NCBI RefSeq assembly: GCF_938045775.1
Contig: NZ_CALIBH010000240.1
Span: forward strand, 1-5,874
Direction of reading: 5' to 3'
Source: an uncultured Campylobacter sp.
Lineage (GTDB): Bacteria > Campylobacterota > Campylobacteria > Campylobacterales > Campylobacteraceae
DNA length: 5,874 nucleotides
Translations under genes and position numbers: made by a program
In this document: positions 5,393 to 5,874 of the stretch, in pieces
How the letters are laid out: every line of letters begins with the position of its first letter
Position numbering within the stretch: the stretch's first letter is position 1
Notes under the pieces: model-generated
The model's input: only the letters and a program-made list of their open reading frames with translations
Told to the model about the DNA's origin: nothing
The model's database searches: none

Positions 5393-5874
5393 GCCAAAGT
5401 GCGGGTTAATAAATTTCACTCTGCGATGCTGCGCGGCGGAAATTTCAAGCGCGCTGCCGCTTGCGACGCCGCTAATTCTCATCTCGGGCAAAAATTTTTT
5501 GCTGCTACCATATAGATGCCCTAATAGCAGGCAGAGGAATGCCCGCCGCCCTGTAGGGTTTATAAAAGTGCTATCTATAAATCTTCTGCGCGCTGTAAAC
5601 GAAGGGCGAAATTCTACCGCGAAAATTCTGCCAGAGCGGCGCTAGATAAAATTTCTTGATAAGCCTGTTTTCAAATTTTGCGAGATCGTAGATTTTAAAA
5701 ATTTCAAAATTTTGCGGAATTTTAAAATTTCAATTGATCTAAATTTCTCGCCTAATTTAAATAGCAAGCCCTGCTACAAGCCTGGGCTAAGCGGATTTTA
5801 AAGCCAAAGCCTAAGCGTAAAATTCTAAAATTATTAAAGATAAAATTTTGCCGCGTAGTATCGCAGAATTAACT
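5393..5874. other. Gene-free tract to window end
   Basis: No credible coding region or RNA gene is seen in these 482 nt. The one longer frame on the minus strand (5246-5491) is mostly antisense to the CNNM gene and has no family resemblance. The segment holds TAAAATTC words (5717-5724 in complement, 5818-5825), the symmetric run GCAAAAATTTTTTGC (5488-5502), a small hairpin CCC-TGTA-GGG (5549-5558) and a CTAAGCG pair (5787-5793, 5811-5817). No clear terminator follows the CNNM stop; the nearest T-run is at 5495-5500. Confidence 0.6.
5692..5733 (+). repeat. Short near-identical A/T direct repeat
   Basis: ATTTTAAAAATTTCAA (5692-5707) and ATTTTAAAATTTCAA (5719-5733) differ by a single A and are separated by 11 nt. 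The pair is flanked by GCGAGA (5680-5685) and its complement TCTCGC (5746-5751), so the block could fold as a loose stem-loop. Confidence 0.4.

Noticed and set aside
5246..5491. 81-codon open frame on - strand with a hydrophobic stretch
   Set aside because: More than half lies antisense to the conserved CorC_HlyC domain of the CNNM gene; the hydrophobic run is a by-product of that coding sequence.
5488..5502. GCAAAAATTTTTTGC as intrinsic terminator for the CNNM gene
   Set aside because: It has dyad symmetry but no room for a loop and no GC stem, and lies almost 100 nt past the stop codon.

Overview
The window looks like chromosomal DNA of a Campylobacter, probably one of the higher-GC (oral-type) species. 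This is inference from gene content and style. The run moaC, DUF493 protein, large hypothetical protein matches, from memory, the C. jejuni Cj0252-Cj0253-Cj0254 region. The two promoter-like sites have the genus's extended -10 form (GnTAWAAT), and non-coding DNA is laced with A/T words such as TAAAATTC. No mobile element, CRISPR array, tRNA or rRNA was seen.

Layout, with all genes on the + strand. (1) 1-1828 is a tight three-gene block. It holds the 3' part of moaC (molybdenum cofactor synthesis, cut by the window edge), a small DUF493/YbeD-like protein that starts inside moaC, and a 419-residue helical protein of unknown function. (2) 1829-2949 is about 1.1 kb without a credible gene. It contains about twelve copies of TAAAATTC (either strand), a diverged direct repeat and several perfect inverted repeats. 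(3) 2950-3759 is a single-gene unit for an M48-family zinc metalloprotease lipoprotein, with its own promoter and a terminator-like hairpin downstream. (4) 3760-4054 is an intergenic spacer with a strong GC hairpin, two overlapping 10-bp palindromes and a good sigma-70-like promoter. (5) 4055-5392 is a CNNM/CorC-type (DUF21, CBS pair, CorC_HlyC) membrane protein starting at TTG. (6) 5393-5874 is gene-free, repeat-flavoured sequence to the window end.

The genes do not form one pathway. The first block includes cofactor synthesis, the protease is probably envelope quality control, and the CNNM protein is probably divalent-cation (Mg2+) transport. I found no clear evidence of a new multi-gene system. 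The least explained items are the word-rich 1.1-kb non-coding tract, whose repeated word contains the RAATTY sequence linked in C. jejuni to methylation-dependent DNA uptake, and the helical protein at 569-1828.
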